Of a stretch of 64,000 nt of DNA, positions 45,723-53,800 are shown one piece after another. Made by a program: the position numbers and the translations under genes. The notes beneath the pieces are model-generated. The model saw only the letters and a list, made by a program, of their open reading frames with translations, was not told the origin of the DNA and searched no databases. Source of the DNA: CBDCUC01 sp965222485 (GTDB lineage: Bacteria; Pseudomonadota; Alphaproteobacteria; Rhizobiales; Hyphomicrobiaceae); contig CBDCUC010000040.1 of assembly GCA_965222485.1 (NCBI GenBank), positions 1,178,001 through 1,242,000 on the forward strand, in the 5' to 3' direction. Within the stretch, counting starts at the first letter, position 1. Each line of letters begins with the position of its first letter.

Positions 45723-45858
45723 TACGGATTGGGGCTTTTGGTTAAGGTCGCTCAACACTCATACCAGAATGAGCGCGATCTTGGCAGGGCGGTGGTCACG
45801 ATCGTACTGGCGGGGCGTCAACTTTGCTTAAAGCCGGGTCAGCCCTACAACCCGATCA

Positions 45859-46896
45859 TCATGGCGTCCAAGGCTTTTCAGGGGTGTTGGCTTTGTCTTC
45901 TCGTGCGGTGGCTGCCTGAAGCTCGCGGGCAACCGCAAAGAGAACGTCCTTTACACCTTGTTGTGCGACCGCCGACATTTTTAGCGGTGTCACGCCGGCA
46001 ACCTCCTCAAGTTCGGCCACCTTTTCATTGAGTGCACCGGGGTCCGCGGCGTCGCATTTCGACAGGACAACAATTTCGTGCTTGTCGCTGAGGCCTGCGC
46101 CATACGCTTCCAATTCAGCGCGGACAGTGCGGTAGGCGTCGGCGACATCATCCTCAGTTGCGTCGATTAAATGGATGAGAACCTTGGTGCGTTCGACGTG
46201 GCCGAGAAACCTGATGCCAAGTCCGGCACCCTCATGCGCGCCTTCGATCAGTCCCGGAATGTCGGCAAGTACGAAGTCGCGATCGCCGGCGCGCACGACA
46301 CCCAGATTGGGATGAAGGGTCGTGAATGGGTAGTCGGCGATCTTTGGCTTGGCAGCGCTGACGGACGCAAGGAACGTCGATTTGCCGGCATTGGGCAATC
46401 CTATGAGCCCGGCTTCGGCGATCAGCTTCATTCTTAGCCAGATGGCGAATTCCTGTCCCGGTAATCCTGGATTTGCGTGACGCGGTGCCTGGTTGGTCGA
46501 ACTCTTGAAGTGAGAATTGCCAAAGCCGCCGTTACCACCGGTTGCAATGAGTTTCCGGTCGCCGGGTTCGGTAAGGTCGGCGATCAGGGTTTCCTGATCT
46601 TCGGCCAACACTTCGGTGCCGGGAGGGACCTTGATAATGCAATCCGCACCGCTGGCGCCGGAACGGTTTCGGCCCATGCCGGGTGTTCCATTGCGCGCCT
46701 TGAAATGTTGCTGATAGCGGAAGTCGATCAGCGTATTGAGGTTGGCAACACATTCGACAATGACGTCGCCACCGCGGCCGCCGTCACCGCCGTCGGGTCC
46801 GCCGTACTCAATGTACTTTTCGCGTCGGAAGCTGACGCAGCCATGCCCGCCAGAGCCGGATTTTATGTAGATTTTGGCTTGGTCAAGAAATTTCAT
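45859..46896 (-). CDS. obg: GTPase Obg/CgtA
   Basis: Ribosome-assembly GTPase of 345 residues. The glycine-rich Obg domain opens MKFLDQAKIYIKSGSGGHGC and includes GGDGGRGGDV; the G domain has the Walker A GLPNAGKST, DIPGLIEGAHEGAGLG (G3), and the SKCD G4 motif. The C-terminal part is short, as in many Alphaproteobacteria. The open frame extends upstream to 46983, but ATG 46896 matches the family. Confidence 0.96.
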   Translation of the reverse strand: MKFLDQAKIYIKSGSGGHGCVSFRREKYIEYGGPDGGDGGRGGDVIVECVANLNTLIDFRYQQHFKARNGTPGMGRNRSGASGADCIIKVPPGTEVLAEDQETLIADLTEPGDRKLIATGGNGGFGNSHFKSSTNQAPRHANPGLPGQEFAIWLRMKLIAEAGLIGLPNAGKSTFLASVSAAKPKIADYPFTTLHPNLGVVRAGDRDFVLADIPGLIEGAHEGAGLGIRFLGHVERTKVLIHLIDATEDDVADAYRTVRAELEAYGAGLSDKHEIVVLSKCDAADPGALNEKVAELEEVAGVTPLKMSAVAQQGVKDVLFAVARELQAATAREDKANTPEKPWTP

Positions 46897-47019
46897 GATT
46901 GCTGTTTGCGCCGAGCGTTGGTCGCGAATATTTCCTTTGGTGATGAGGGTTTGAGACAATACGCCGGCCTCGATGTCCCGCATGCTGCAGGCGACTGTCG
47001 TGGCCGGGTTTGGTTTGAC

Positions 47020-47586
47020 CTAGCTGGCACGGGTTGCGGGTCGCCACCATGCATCCGGTATGACCTCACGCCACCATGATTTGGGCTTGGCCAAGGTATA
47101 ACGCATTGCCGGCGCGTACCCTCTGCGCGCTTCACACCAATAAGCTTTGTTGCCGACATGGGCGAAACCCAGTTTTTCAATGATGCGGGCCGAGGCGGGA
47201 TTGTCGGCAAAGTGGCCGGCGTGCAGCATATCGTAGCCAGCGCGCTTAAAGCACTCGTCAACGATGGCGCGGGCTGCTTCGGTGCCATAGCCCTGAGCCC
47301 AAAAAGGTTTGCCGATCCAGTAGCCGATTTCGGCAGCAGCTTCACCGGCAGGCATGAACCCGCATACGCCGATTAGTTCGCCATTCAGGGTAATGCCGCG
47401 AATGAATTCGTCGTTGCTGTCGCCGCTGACCCACTGGAGTGCCATTTCAGGCGTGTAGGGATAAGGCATGCGCGAGGTTTTGGAGCAGACCTCCCATTCG
47501 CCGCCAAGCTCGGCAATGCGCTTTGCATCGGCGACGCTCAGCGGACGCAGTAACAATCGCTTTGTTCGGATTTCCTGTCTGTGCAT
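47020..47586 (-). CDS. GNAT family N-acetyltransferase (RimJ/RimL-like)
   Basis: A protein of 188 residues with the opening IRTKRLLLRPLSVADAKRIA and the acetyl-CoA loop GYWIGKPFWAQGYGTEAARA, then NPASARIIEKLGF: the RimJ/RimL type of GNAT. Members acetylate protein N-termini, antibiotics or small amines; the substrate is unknown here. It sits between rpmA and obg, a place where many Alphaproteobacteria carry such an acetyltransferase. Confidence 0.9.
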   Translation of the reverse strand: MHRQEIRTKRLLLRPLSVADAKRIAELGGEWEVCSKTSRMPYPYTPEMALQWVSGDSNDEFIRGITLNGELIGVCGFMPAGEAAAEIGYWIGKPFWAQGYGTEAARAIVDECFKRAGYDMLHAGHFADNPASARIIEKLGFAHVGNKAYWCEARRGYAPAMRYTLAKPKSWWREVIPDAWWRPATRAS

Positions 47587-47656
47587 CGTTTTGTCCGATT
47601 GATGCTTTGTAAGACTCTATCGCCTGCCTTCAAACTTGTTCGGCCTCGCGCGATAA

Positions 47657-47696
47657 TAAAAAAACGGGGAGGTGATGGCCACCTCCCCGCCTTTTT
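47657..47696 (-). terminator. Terminator of rplU-rpmA, bidirectional shape
   Basis: A ten-pair stem CGGGGAGGTG / CACCTCCCCG with a five-base loop. An A-run on its left (47657-47664) gives a U-tail for minus-strand transcripts from rpmA, and TTTTT on its right would serve the other direction. Confidence 0.9.
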
Positions 47697-47724
47697 CAAT
47701 TAAAAAGCGACGTTTGAGCCGACC

Positions 47725-47997
47725 TTACTTAGCGCCTTGCTCTTGTGGTGGGCGTACGGAAATAAATGTGCGTCCGTTGCGGCGTGTGCGGAATTCGACG
47801 GCACCTTCGACTTTTGCGAAAATGGTATGGTCGACGCCCATGCCAACACCGTCGCCAGGATGCCAAACCGTGCCGCGCTGGCGCACGATGATGTTGCCTG
47901 GAATGACGTGTTCGCCACCGTAGCGTTTGACGCCGAGGCGTTTGGATTCTGAGTCGCGGCCGTTCTTAGACGAGCCGCCGGCCTTTTTCTGTGCCAT
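47725..47997 (-). CDS. rpmA: 50S ribosomal protein L27
   Basis: A protein of 90 residues with the typical N-terminus MAQKKAGGSSKNGRDSESKR and GNIIVRQRGT. The N-terminal tail reaches the peptidyl-transferase centre. It follows rplU by 44 bases; the two form the standard rplU-rpmA operon. Confidence 0.98.
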   Translation of the reverse strand: MAQKKAGGSSKNGRDSESKRLGVKRYGGEHVIPGNIIVRQRGTVWHPGDGVGMGVDHTIFAKVEGAVEFRTRRNGRTFISVRPPQEQGAK

Positions 47998-48041
47998 GAG
48001 TTTTAAGTCCTTGAGCTGCGGTTCGGTCTCGCCGGTGCCTC

Positions 48042-48356
48042 CTAGGCGCCGACGATGTCAGTGATGCGGACCGTTGACAGGTCCTGGCGGTGGCCGCGCT
48101 TGCGACGAGAATTCTTGCGCCGGCGTTTCTTAAAGGCAATGACTTTGGGTCCGCGAAGCTGCTCGACCAGTTCTGCCTTGACTTTTGCGCCGTCAACGGT
48201 TGGCGTTCCGACCTTAATGTCGGCACCTTCGCCAACCATCAAGACTTCAGAAAATTCGACGGTCGATCCGGCGTCGCCCTGCAGGCGTTCAATCGTTAGA
48301 ATGTCGTCTTTGGCGACGCGGTATTGCTTGCCGCCTGTCTTAATGACAGCGTACAT
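48042..48356 (-). CDS. rplU: 50S ribosomal protein L21
   Basis: A protein of 104 residues starting MYAVIKTGGKQYRVAKDD, with KVIAFKKRRRKNSRRKRGHR at the rRNA-binding end. First gene of the rplU-rpmA operon. A promoter must lie to its right, in the region up to 48767, but I could not assign it. Confidence 0.98.
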   Translation of the reverse strand: MYAVIKTGGKQYRVAKDDILTIERLQGDAGSTVEFSEVLMVGEGADIKVGTPTVDGAKVKAELVEQLRGPKVIAFKKRRRKNSRRKRGHRQDLSTVRITDIVGA

Positions 48357-48767
48357 GGCCTATAGCCCTTCCATTTCTCGCCGGAAAACTTTGTCCAGCT
48401 GGGTTCTCCGCGCCCTGCGGCGCCGCAAAGTCATTGAGAAACAATGCTTTTGTGCGGACTTTGGGTCCAGCTCCAGCGAACAAGTCGCCGGGCGAACGGC
48501 CTCGGACAGCGCCTTTATCTGGCAATCAGCGATTTGGAGCCGATCACAACCGCCGGTTTATCGTTCAGGCACCTATTGATGTCAATGCCCATATCACGCG
48601 TAACGGCCCGATTTGCCGCGAAAATTATGCTGGATTGGCGGTTTCTGTGGGCACTGGTGGAAACCTGGTGGTGATGGGTTTGGGCTAGAAATTCCTAGGT
48701 GTGCTTCTCATCTTTTCAGGCAGGGCATGGTGCAATGGCCCTGTAGCAATATGTCGGGACACGTAGA
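48357..48767. other. Intergenic region between rplU and the Ntn-hydrolase-like gene
   Basis: About 410 bases. An open frame ending at 48688 encodes a coding-like tail (VNAHITRNGPICRENYAGL then a Gly/Val-rich end), but it overlaps no recognised family and has no ribosome site; it may be a fragment or chance. No tRNA found. Promoters for both flanking genes are expected here. Confidence 0.35.
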
Positions 48768-49787
48768 GTGCTGAAGACGCTTGATAAAACGAGATCTCGG
48801 GATATTCCGGTCCTCGATGTCGGGCCGGACTTTCCCTATGAGACCCTGGTCGCGGAAGAGGCGCGGGCGCATCGGCTGATTGAGGGGGCAACGGGGCGTG
48901 CGCCCAAACAGGTGCTGCGTGCTCTGGACAAGGTTTCAAGGCGCTGGCTTGCGCGCTGGGACAATGCCCATCTGGCGGAGATCGATCGAATTGCGGCGCG
49001 CTTGGGCCGGCCTGGCGTCTATTTCCTTTCGGTGAACTACGAGTGGGGTTGCACCTGTCGCGTTGGGGCTTCGCCGGATGGTGCCACTGCGCGGCTCATC
49101 AGGGTGCTCGATTGGCGCACGCCAGGACTTGGTCGCAACATCTTGGCTGCCCGCGTTAATGGGGCGGCGGGTTCATTCGTGACGATGACCTGGCCAGGAT
49201 ATACCGGGGTATTGCAGGGAATGGCGCCTGGGCGGTTTTCAGCAGCCCTCAACCAAGCACCAATGCGCGCGCCGCTTGGCGTCTACGGTATCGATTGGGC
49301 CGCAAACCGTGTGCGCGTTTGGAACATGACGCATGAGACGCCTTCGCATGTCCTGCGCGAGGTTTTCGAGACCGCAACCTCGTATGAAGAGGCGCGCAAG
49401 CAGTTGACCGAGCGGCCGTTGTCGACGCCGGCTATCTTTCTGCTGGCCGGGTTACGTTCCAAGGAAACGGTGATGATTGAGCGCACCGAGACCGATGCGC
49501 ATGTCCATGAAGGCGATCAGATCGCCGCCAACCACTGGCAGGCGCCGGGCTGGCAGGGTCGTGCACGCGGCACAGATAGTGGCGGGCGGGCTGGTCAGAT
49601 GGCGCGGGTAACGGCCAACTTGGATACGGATTTCGACTGGCTGAAAGCCCCCATCCTCAATCCGCGGACGCGTCTTGCTATGGTAGCGGATGCGGCGGAA
49701 GGGCGCCTGGTTACTCAGGGCGTGGAGGAGACGGGGCCTGTCACCAATGTTCTGAAGTTGGAGACATCCGCTGCGTTCGTTCATTGA
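48768..49787 (+). CDS. Ntn-hydrolase-like protein, acid ceramidase/NAAA type
   Basis: A protein of 339 residues. NYEWGCTCRVG is followed by DWRTPGLGRNILAA and PGYTGVLQGMAPGRFSAALN, the order seen in linear-amide C-N hydrolases of the acid ceramidase / N-acylethanolamine amidase group, whose catalytic Cys becomes the N-terminal nucleophile after self-cleavage. Either Cys in GCTC could serve, and NMTHETPSHVLREVFE and the ending fit the same fold. The start is GTG 48768 with no strong ribosome site; no ATG is in frame. Physiological amide unknown. It has no signal peptide. Confidence 0.65.
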   Translation: MLKTLDKTRSRDIPVLDVGPDFPYETLVAEEARAHRLIEGATGRAPKQVLRALDKVSRRWLARWDNAHLAEIDRIAARLGRPGVYFLSVNYEWGCTCRVGASPDGATARLIRVLDWRTPGLGRNILAARVNGAAGSFVTMTWPGYTGVLQGMAPGRFSAALNQAPMRAPLGVYGIDWAANRVRVWNMTHETPSHVLREVFETATSYEEARKQLTERPLSTPAIFLLAGLRSKETVMIERTETDAHVHEGDQIAANHWQAPGWQGRARGTDSGGRAGQMARVTANLDTDFDWLKAPILNPRTRLAMVADAAEGRLVTQGVEETGPVTNVLKLETSAAFVH

Positions 49788-49890
49788 CGCGTCGGATGCG
49801 TAAAGTCACACATCCATAAGCGCCTCGCGATTGCCGCAGCGATAAGCTAACTTTGCTCACGCTTTTTACCAGCCGGATTGCGAGGTCGCC

Positions 49891-50973
49891 ATGACACGTC
49901 GATTGCTCATTCTTGTGGGAACGAAGAAGGGTGTGTTTATTCTCGATGGCAATGAGGAGCGTGCTTCTTGGTCGTTGCGTGGGCCTTATTGTGAGGCCTG
50001 GCCTATCAATCATGTCATTGCAGAAGGTGACGGCGGCACGATCTATGCCGGCGGCGGCAATGAATGGTTTGGGCCGGCCGTTTGGAAGTCGGAAGATCTA
50101 GGCAAGACGTGGACGCACTCAAGTGAGGGGCTGCGGTACGGCGAAGGCGACGATCCGATTAAATCGGTGTGGAGTCTGTCGCCCGCACAGGACAGATTGC
50201 TGGCCGGCGTAGAGCCTGCCGGTCTGTTTTCTAGCGGTGATGGCGGCGAGACCTGGGAGCACATAGAAGGATTGCGTGAACATCCCTCGCGGCCACACTG
50301 GATGCCGGGAGCGGGTGGTCTCATACTGCATTCTATTGTGCCGCACCCTGCAGATGACGATCAAATCTGGGTCGGCATTTCCACCGGAGGCGTTTTTCAT
50401 ACCGGTGATGGCGGCAAAACCTGGCAAGCGCGCAATAAGGGAACACGTTGTGACTTTGCGCCGGACGGGGAGAAGTTTCCAGAATATGGACAGTGCGTTC
50501 ATTGTGTGGTGATGGCGCCGGGCGAAGACACGCTTCTCTATCAACAAAACCATTGCGGCATGTATCGCAGCGATGACGGTGGGGTGTTGTGGATCAGTAT
50601 CGAAGATGGCCTGCCCTCCTCGTTCGGTTTTCCCGCCGCCGTTCACCCGCGCGATCCTAGCACGCTCTATCTCGTGCCGCTCAACGGAGATATTCTGGGA
50701 AGGTATGTTCCCGACGGTAAGGCCGCCGTATGGAGAACGCATGATCGCGGCGACAGCTGGCACGATTTGCGTGAGGGGTTGCCGCAGGAGAATGCCTATT
50801 TTGGCGTGTTGCGCCAAGCCATGGCGACCGATGAACTCGATCCAGCCGGTGTTTATTTCGGAACCAGCACGGGAACTCTATTTGCTAGTTCCGACGAAGG
50901 ACAGAGCTGGCAAGCCATAGCGACGCATTTGCCGACAGTCACGTCGGTCGAGACATTTGTGGTCGCAGACTAG
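49891..50973 (+). CDS. BNR/sialidase-type beta-propeller protein
   Basis: A protein of 360 residues built from repeated Asp-box motifs: WKSEDLGKTW, FSSGDGGETW, FHTGDGGKTW, YRSDDGGVLW, WRTHDRGDSW and FASSDEGQSW, about six blades of a BNR-type propeller. No signal peptide, so it is cytoplasmic, unlike true sialidases. The opening RRLLILVGTKKGVFILD is a common start for this uncharacterised group. It precedes the MoaD/ThiS-like gene by 21 bases, which suggests coexpression and possibly a joint function. Confidence 0.85.
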   Translation: MTRRLLILVGTKKGVFILDGNEERASWSLRGPYCEAWPINHVIAEGDGGTIYAGGGNEWFGPAVWKSEDLGKTWTHSSEGLRYGEGDDPIKSVWSLSPAQDRLLAGVEPAGLFSSGDGGETWEHIEGLREHPSRPHWMPGAGGLILHSIVPHPADDDQIWVGISTGGVFHTGDGGKTWQARNKGTRCDFAPDGEKFPEYGQCVHCVVMAPGEDTLLYQQNHCGMYRSDDGGVLWISIEDGLPSSFGFPAAVHPRDPSTLYLVPLNGDILGRYVPDGKAAVWRTHDRGDSWHDLREGLPQENAYFGVLRQAMATDELDPAGVYFGTSTGTLFASSDEGQSWQAIATHLPTVTSVETFVVAD

Positions 50974-50994
50974 AAGTGCGGCGGAGTTTTATCG

Positions 50995-51294
50995 ATGATG
51001 GCAGACGATACGCGTCGTGATCAAGAAGCCTGTATTACTGTTACTCTGCCACCTGCGTTACTGCGTCTGTTTCCCGAGGCAAGCTCCGAGGTCGAGTTTA
51101 GTGCGGCGACAGTTGGGGAAATGATTGATTGTTTGGAGGCGCGGTGGCCGGGCATGCGAGATCGCATTTGCGATTCCCGTCCCGGCGTGCGCCGTCACAT
51201 CAACATCTTCGTAGACAGCAAACGTGCGACGCTTGCGACCGAGCTTCAGCCCGGTACGCGGGTCAACATTTTGACGGCCGTTAGCGGTGGGTAA
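50995..51294 (+). CDS. MoaD/ThiS family ubiquitin-like protein
   Basis: A protein of 99 residues with a beta-grasp fold ending in LTAVSGG. The C-terminal diglycine is the mark of sulfur carriers (MoaD, ThiS) and related ubiquitin-like proteins that are activated by E1-like enzymes. INIFVDSKRATLATELQPGT is the usual strand-turn. It is not beside moaE or thi genes but paired with the BNR propeller gene. The two tandem ATGs are both usable, after GGAG. Its end overlaps the convergent Aat-like gene by 14 bases. Confidence 0.88.
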   Translation: MMADDTRRDQEACITVTLPPALLRLFPEASSEVEFSAATVGEMIDCLEARWPGMRDRICDSRPGVRRHINIFVDSKRATLATELQPGTRVNILTAVSGG

Positions 51295-52261
51295 CGGGCT
51301 TCAGTTTTTTCTTGCCTGACTTTTCTGCAGACTTTCGTTCTGGCGGGCCTTCGGCGGGCTTCCACTGCCCGATCTCCAGCTCTGGATCAAACTGCCAGCG
51401 GCGTGCTGGTCCTGCGTCCGGTCCATCGACCAGTTGACGGAACTCGTCGCGCGGAATGCAGTGGAATCCGAAATTGGTAAGGTGTTGGGTGGGCTGTTTG
51501 CCGTCGGCTGCGGCAAAACCCCAATCCGTCAAATGGGCAAGCAGGGCAACTGTTGCAATTTTTGAGGTGTTGCGGCGCGTGTGGAACTGACTTTCGATTG
51601 TGAACACACGTCCAACGGCGAAGCCATAAAGACCGCCGACAAGCTCGCCGTCTTCATCCCAAACCTCGACGGAGTGCATGAAACCAGCATCGAATGCGTC
51701 AAGCGCGAGGCGCATCATGTCCGGTGTCAGCCAAGTTAGCGGCGGCCGGCCAGGGCGAGGCGCGGCACACCCCTGCATGACACCAAGAGGGTCCTGATCA
51801 AACGTGATCCTGAAGGGATGCTTGCGCATCAGGCGGTGCAGGTTTTTCTCAATTTTGAGTTCATGGGGAAAGACAACGCAACGCTGAGGTGGTGACCACC
51901 ATTTCATCGGCGAGACGTGACCAAGCGCGAACATGCCTTGGCGCATTCCGGCGAGCAGTGTGTCGGCGCTCGTGTCGTGGAGAATGCCGCACAGGCCTTC
52001 CCTGCCGGGTGCAGTGCGCTCTGGATCGGGCAGCCTACGATCCGAGGCCGGCGTCAGATAGTGGCGTGCCAGCATGCCTGCGAGAGACGGAAGGGTTTGT
52101 AGCTGTGGAGGTTTTAGTCCCCAGATGCAGGTTAACAACCGGCGGGTCAACGCGGTTTGGAATTTTTCGTCTGGAACCCGGTCATCATTCTTTCGCCGGC
52201 GGTCGGGCGACGTAACCTGCCATGCGCGGACTGATCGGTTTAAAAGTGTATCAATTTGCAT
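51281..52261 (-). CDS. aat: Leucyl/phenylalanyl-tRNA-protein transferase-like protein
   Basis: Aat-type transferase of 326 residues, longer than the E. coli enzyme (about 234). The core is clear: MRQGMFALGHVSPMKWWSP, TWLTPDMM, SVEVWDEDGELVGGLYG and the D...QHLTNFGFHCIPRDEF part that holds the acidic catalytic residue. The usual GESMFS is changed to IESQFHTRRNTSK, and there are N- and C-terminal additions (a basic tail). It may transfer Leu or Phe to N-end-rule substrates, or a different amino acid. ATG 52261 follows GAGG; the frame continues upstream to 52327. Confidence 0.8.
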   Translation of the reverse strand: MQIDTLLNRSVRAWQVTSPDRRRKNDDRVPDEKFQTALTRRLLTCIWGLKPPQLQTLPSLAGMLARHYLTPASDRRLPDPERTAPGREGLCGILHDTSADTLLAGMRQGMFALGHVSPMKWWSPPQRCVVFPHELKIEKNLHRLMRKHPFRITFDQDPLGVMQGCAAPRPGRPPLTWLTPDMMRLALDAFDAGFMHSVEVWDEDGELVGGLYGFAVGRVFTIESQFHTRRNTSKIATVALLAHLTDWGFAAADGKQPTQHLTNFGFHCIPRDEFRQLVDGPDAGPARRWQFDPELEIGQWKPAEGPPERKSAEKSGKKKLKPVTHR

Positions 52262-52546
52262 CAATGTGCCTCGTTGGGACGCTGGCGGGTTCTTTTCAGC
52301 GGTGAAATTGGCTGTCGGCCGTTGCATACGGGCGGCCTACCGGTAGGTGAGAGGCAGCTGTGCACACTTTGTGCCACGCTAAGACAGTTGCAGCACAGGT
52401 ATGTGGCGGCATCATGTGAAGACAACGCTTGGGGACCCGCACGTCTACGGAGGAGCTAGGTGGCAGGGAACCAGCGCACCGTGTGCTGAAATTCACGGGG
52501 CGCTGGTTTCTTGTTGCGGCATTACTTTTGACAGCCGTCTCGTATT

Positions 52547-53539
52547 TTAACGTGACCGGCGTTGTTCTGGGTGCATCGTTTTTCCAAGAATATGTTCGCT
52601 GTTTCCGATGACGTCGGCGCTGGAACCGACGATCAGTGGATCGGGTGCTCCTACGACATGGTGATTTTTTTCTGGGTAGGGAAGCGAATACAGGAAGTGC
52701 TTCATGCAGTTTAGTCGTGCCCGCTTCTTGTCGTTTGATTTTATGATTGTCCAGGGGGCATCGGCCGTGTCGGTATAAAAGAACATCGCCTCTTTGGCTT
52801 CGGTATAGTCTTCCCATTTGTCGAGCGACTGCTTGTCAATGGGCGACAGCTTCCACTTCTTCAAGGGTTCGTTCTCGCGTGATTTGAAGCGTCTAAGCTG
52901 CTCTTCTTGCGTGACTGAGAACCAATACTTGAACAAGCGGGTGCCACTGCGCACCATCATGCGTTCAACTTCAGGACATTGACGCATGAATTCAAGGTAG
53001 TCGTTGGGCGAACAAAATCCCATGACGCGCTCTACGCCGGCGCGATTGTACCAGGAGCGGTCAAACAGAACCATCTCGCCACCCGATGGAAGATGACTAA
53101 TGTAGCGCTGGAAAAACCATTGCGTGCGTTCTTTCTCAGTTGGTTTGTCCAATGCGACGACTCGCGCTCCGCGCGGATTGAGGTGCTCTGTGAAGCGTTT
53201 GATCGTGCCGCCTTTGCCCGCCGCATCGCGACCTTCGAATATCAAGACGATTTTCTGCCCGGTGACCTTGACCCAGTCCTGCACTTTCAAGAGCTCGACC
53301 TGGAGTTCAGCCTTTTGGCGTTCATAGGCGGCGCGGCCAATCTTCTTTTTGTAAGGGTATTCGCCTCTTTCGAATATTCGGCGTATAGCATCGCGGTCGT
53401 GACGCATTTCTGCAATGCGGTGGGCCGGGCTCTCCGATCGTGTGGCGCCTTCATCCTGGCCGGACTCATCCGCGCGAGGAGCGTTAGCCGAAGTTCGCTC
53501 AAGTTCTGTGGCTGGTGGGGATTTGGTATCGCGTTGCAT
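52547..53539 (-). CDS. ppk2: Polyphosphate kinase 2
   Basis: PPK2-family kinase of 330 residues that makes or uses polyphosphate to phosphorylate nucleotides. Walker A FEGRDAAGKGGTIKRF, Walker B region VLFDRSWYNRAGVERV, and the lid arginines in SVTQEEQLRRFKSR are intact. Residues ahead of the core (about 1-75) are hydrophilic and likely flexible. ATG 53539 is the start. It lies between the Aat-like gene and gcvP on the same strand, with about 260 bases to the gcvP stop. Confidence 0.94.
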   Translation of the reverse strand: MQRDTKSPPATELERTSANAPRADESGQDEGATRSESPAHRIAEMRHDRDAIRRIFERGEYPYKKKIGRAAYERQKAELQVELLKVQDWVKVTGQKIVLIFEGRDAAGKGGTIKRFTEHLNPRGARVVALDKPTEKERTQWFFQRYISHLPSGGEMVLFDRSWYNRAGVERVMGFCSPNDYLEFMRQCPEVERMMVRSGTRLFKYWFSVTQEEQLRRFKSRENEPLKKWKLSPIDKQSLDKWEDYTEAKEAMFFYTDTADAPWTIIKSNDKKRARLNCMKHFLYSLPYPEKNHHVVGAPDPLIVGSSADVIGNSEHILGKTMHPEQRRSR

Positions 53540-53800
53540 GAGAAGGCTACCTCGCGGAGACTGTCACAAATAGAGGAAAGACAATTTTATAGGGCAAGGC
53601 AGTTAAATTACTGTCACATTGATTTCGGTCAAAAAGTGTGGAACCAGGCGCGCTTTGGTCAGCATTCGAAGCCAGAGGGCACTATGCCGCACCGCTTAAG
53701 GCAGTGGTGGAAGTACTCCATAACCGGTTTTAGTGAGTGCCCTTTTTTCTCATGACAAAATGTCAGCAAATTTGGAAAGGGATGAAAAAGGTGGCTCCCA

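Noticed and set aside
48434..48688. An 84-codon frame before the Ntn-hydrolase-like gene
   Set aside because: No ribosome site and no family match; only its tail looks coding-like, so I mention it within the intergenic entry.
52979..53755. Plus-strand frame of 258 codons opposite ppk2
   Set aside because: Antisense shadow of ppk2, with no family resemblance.
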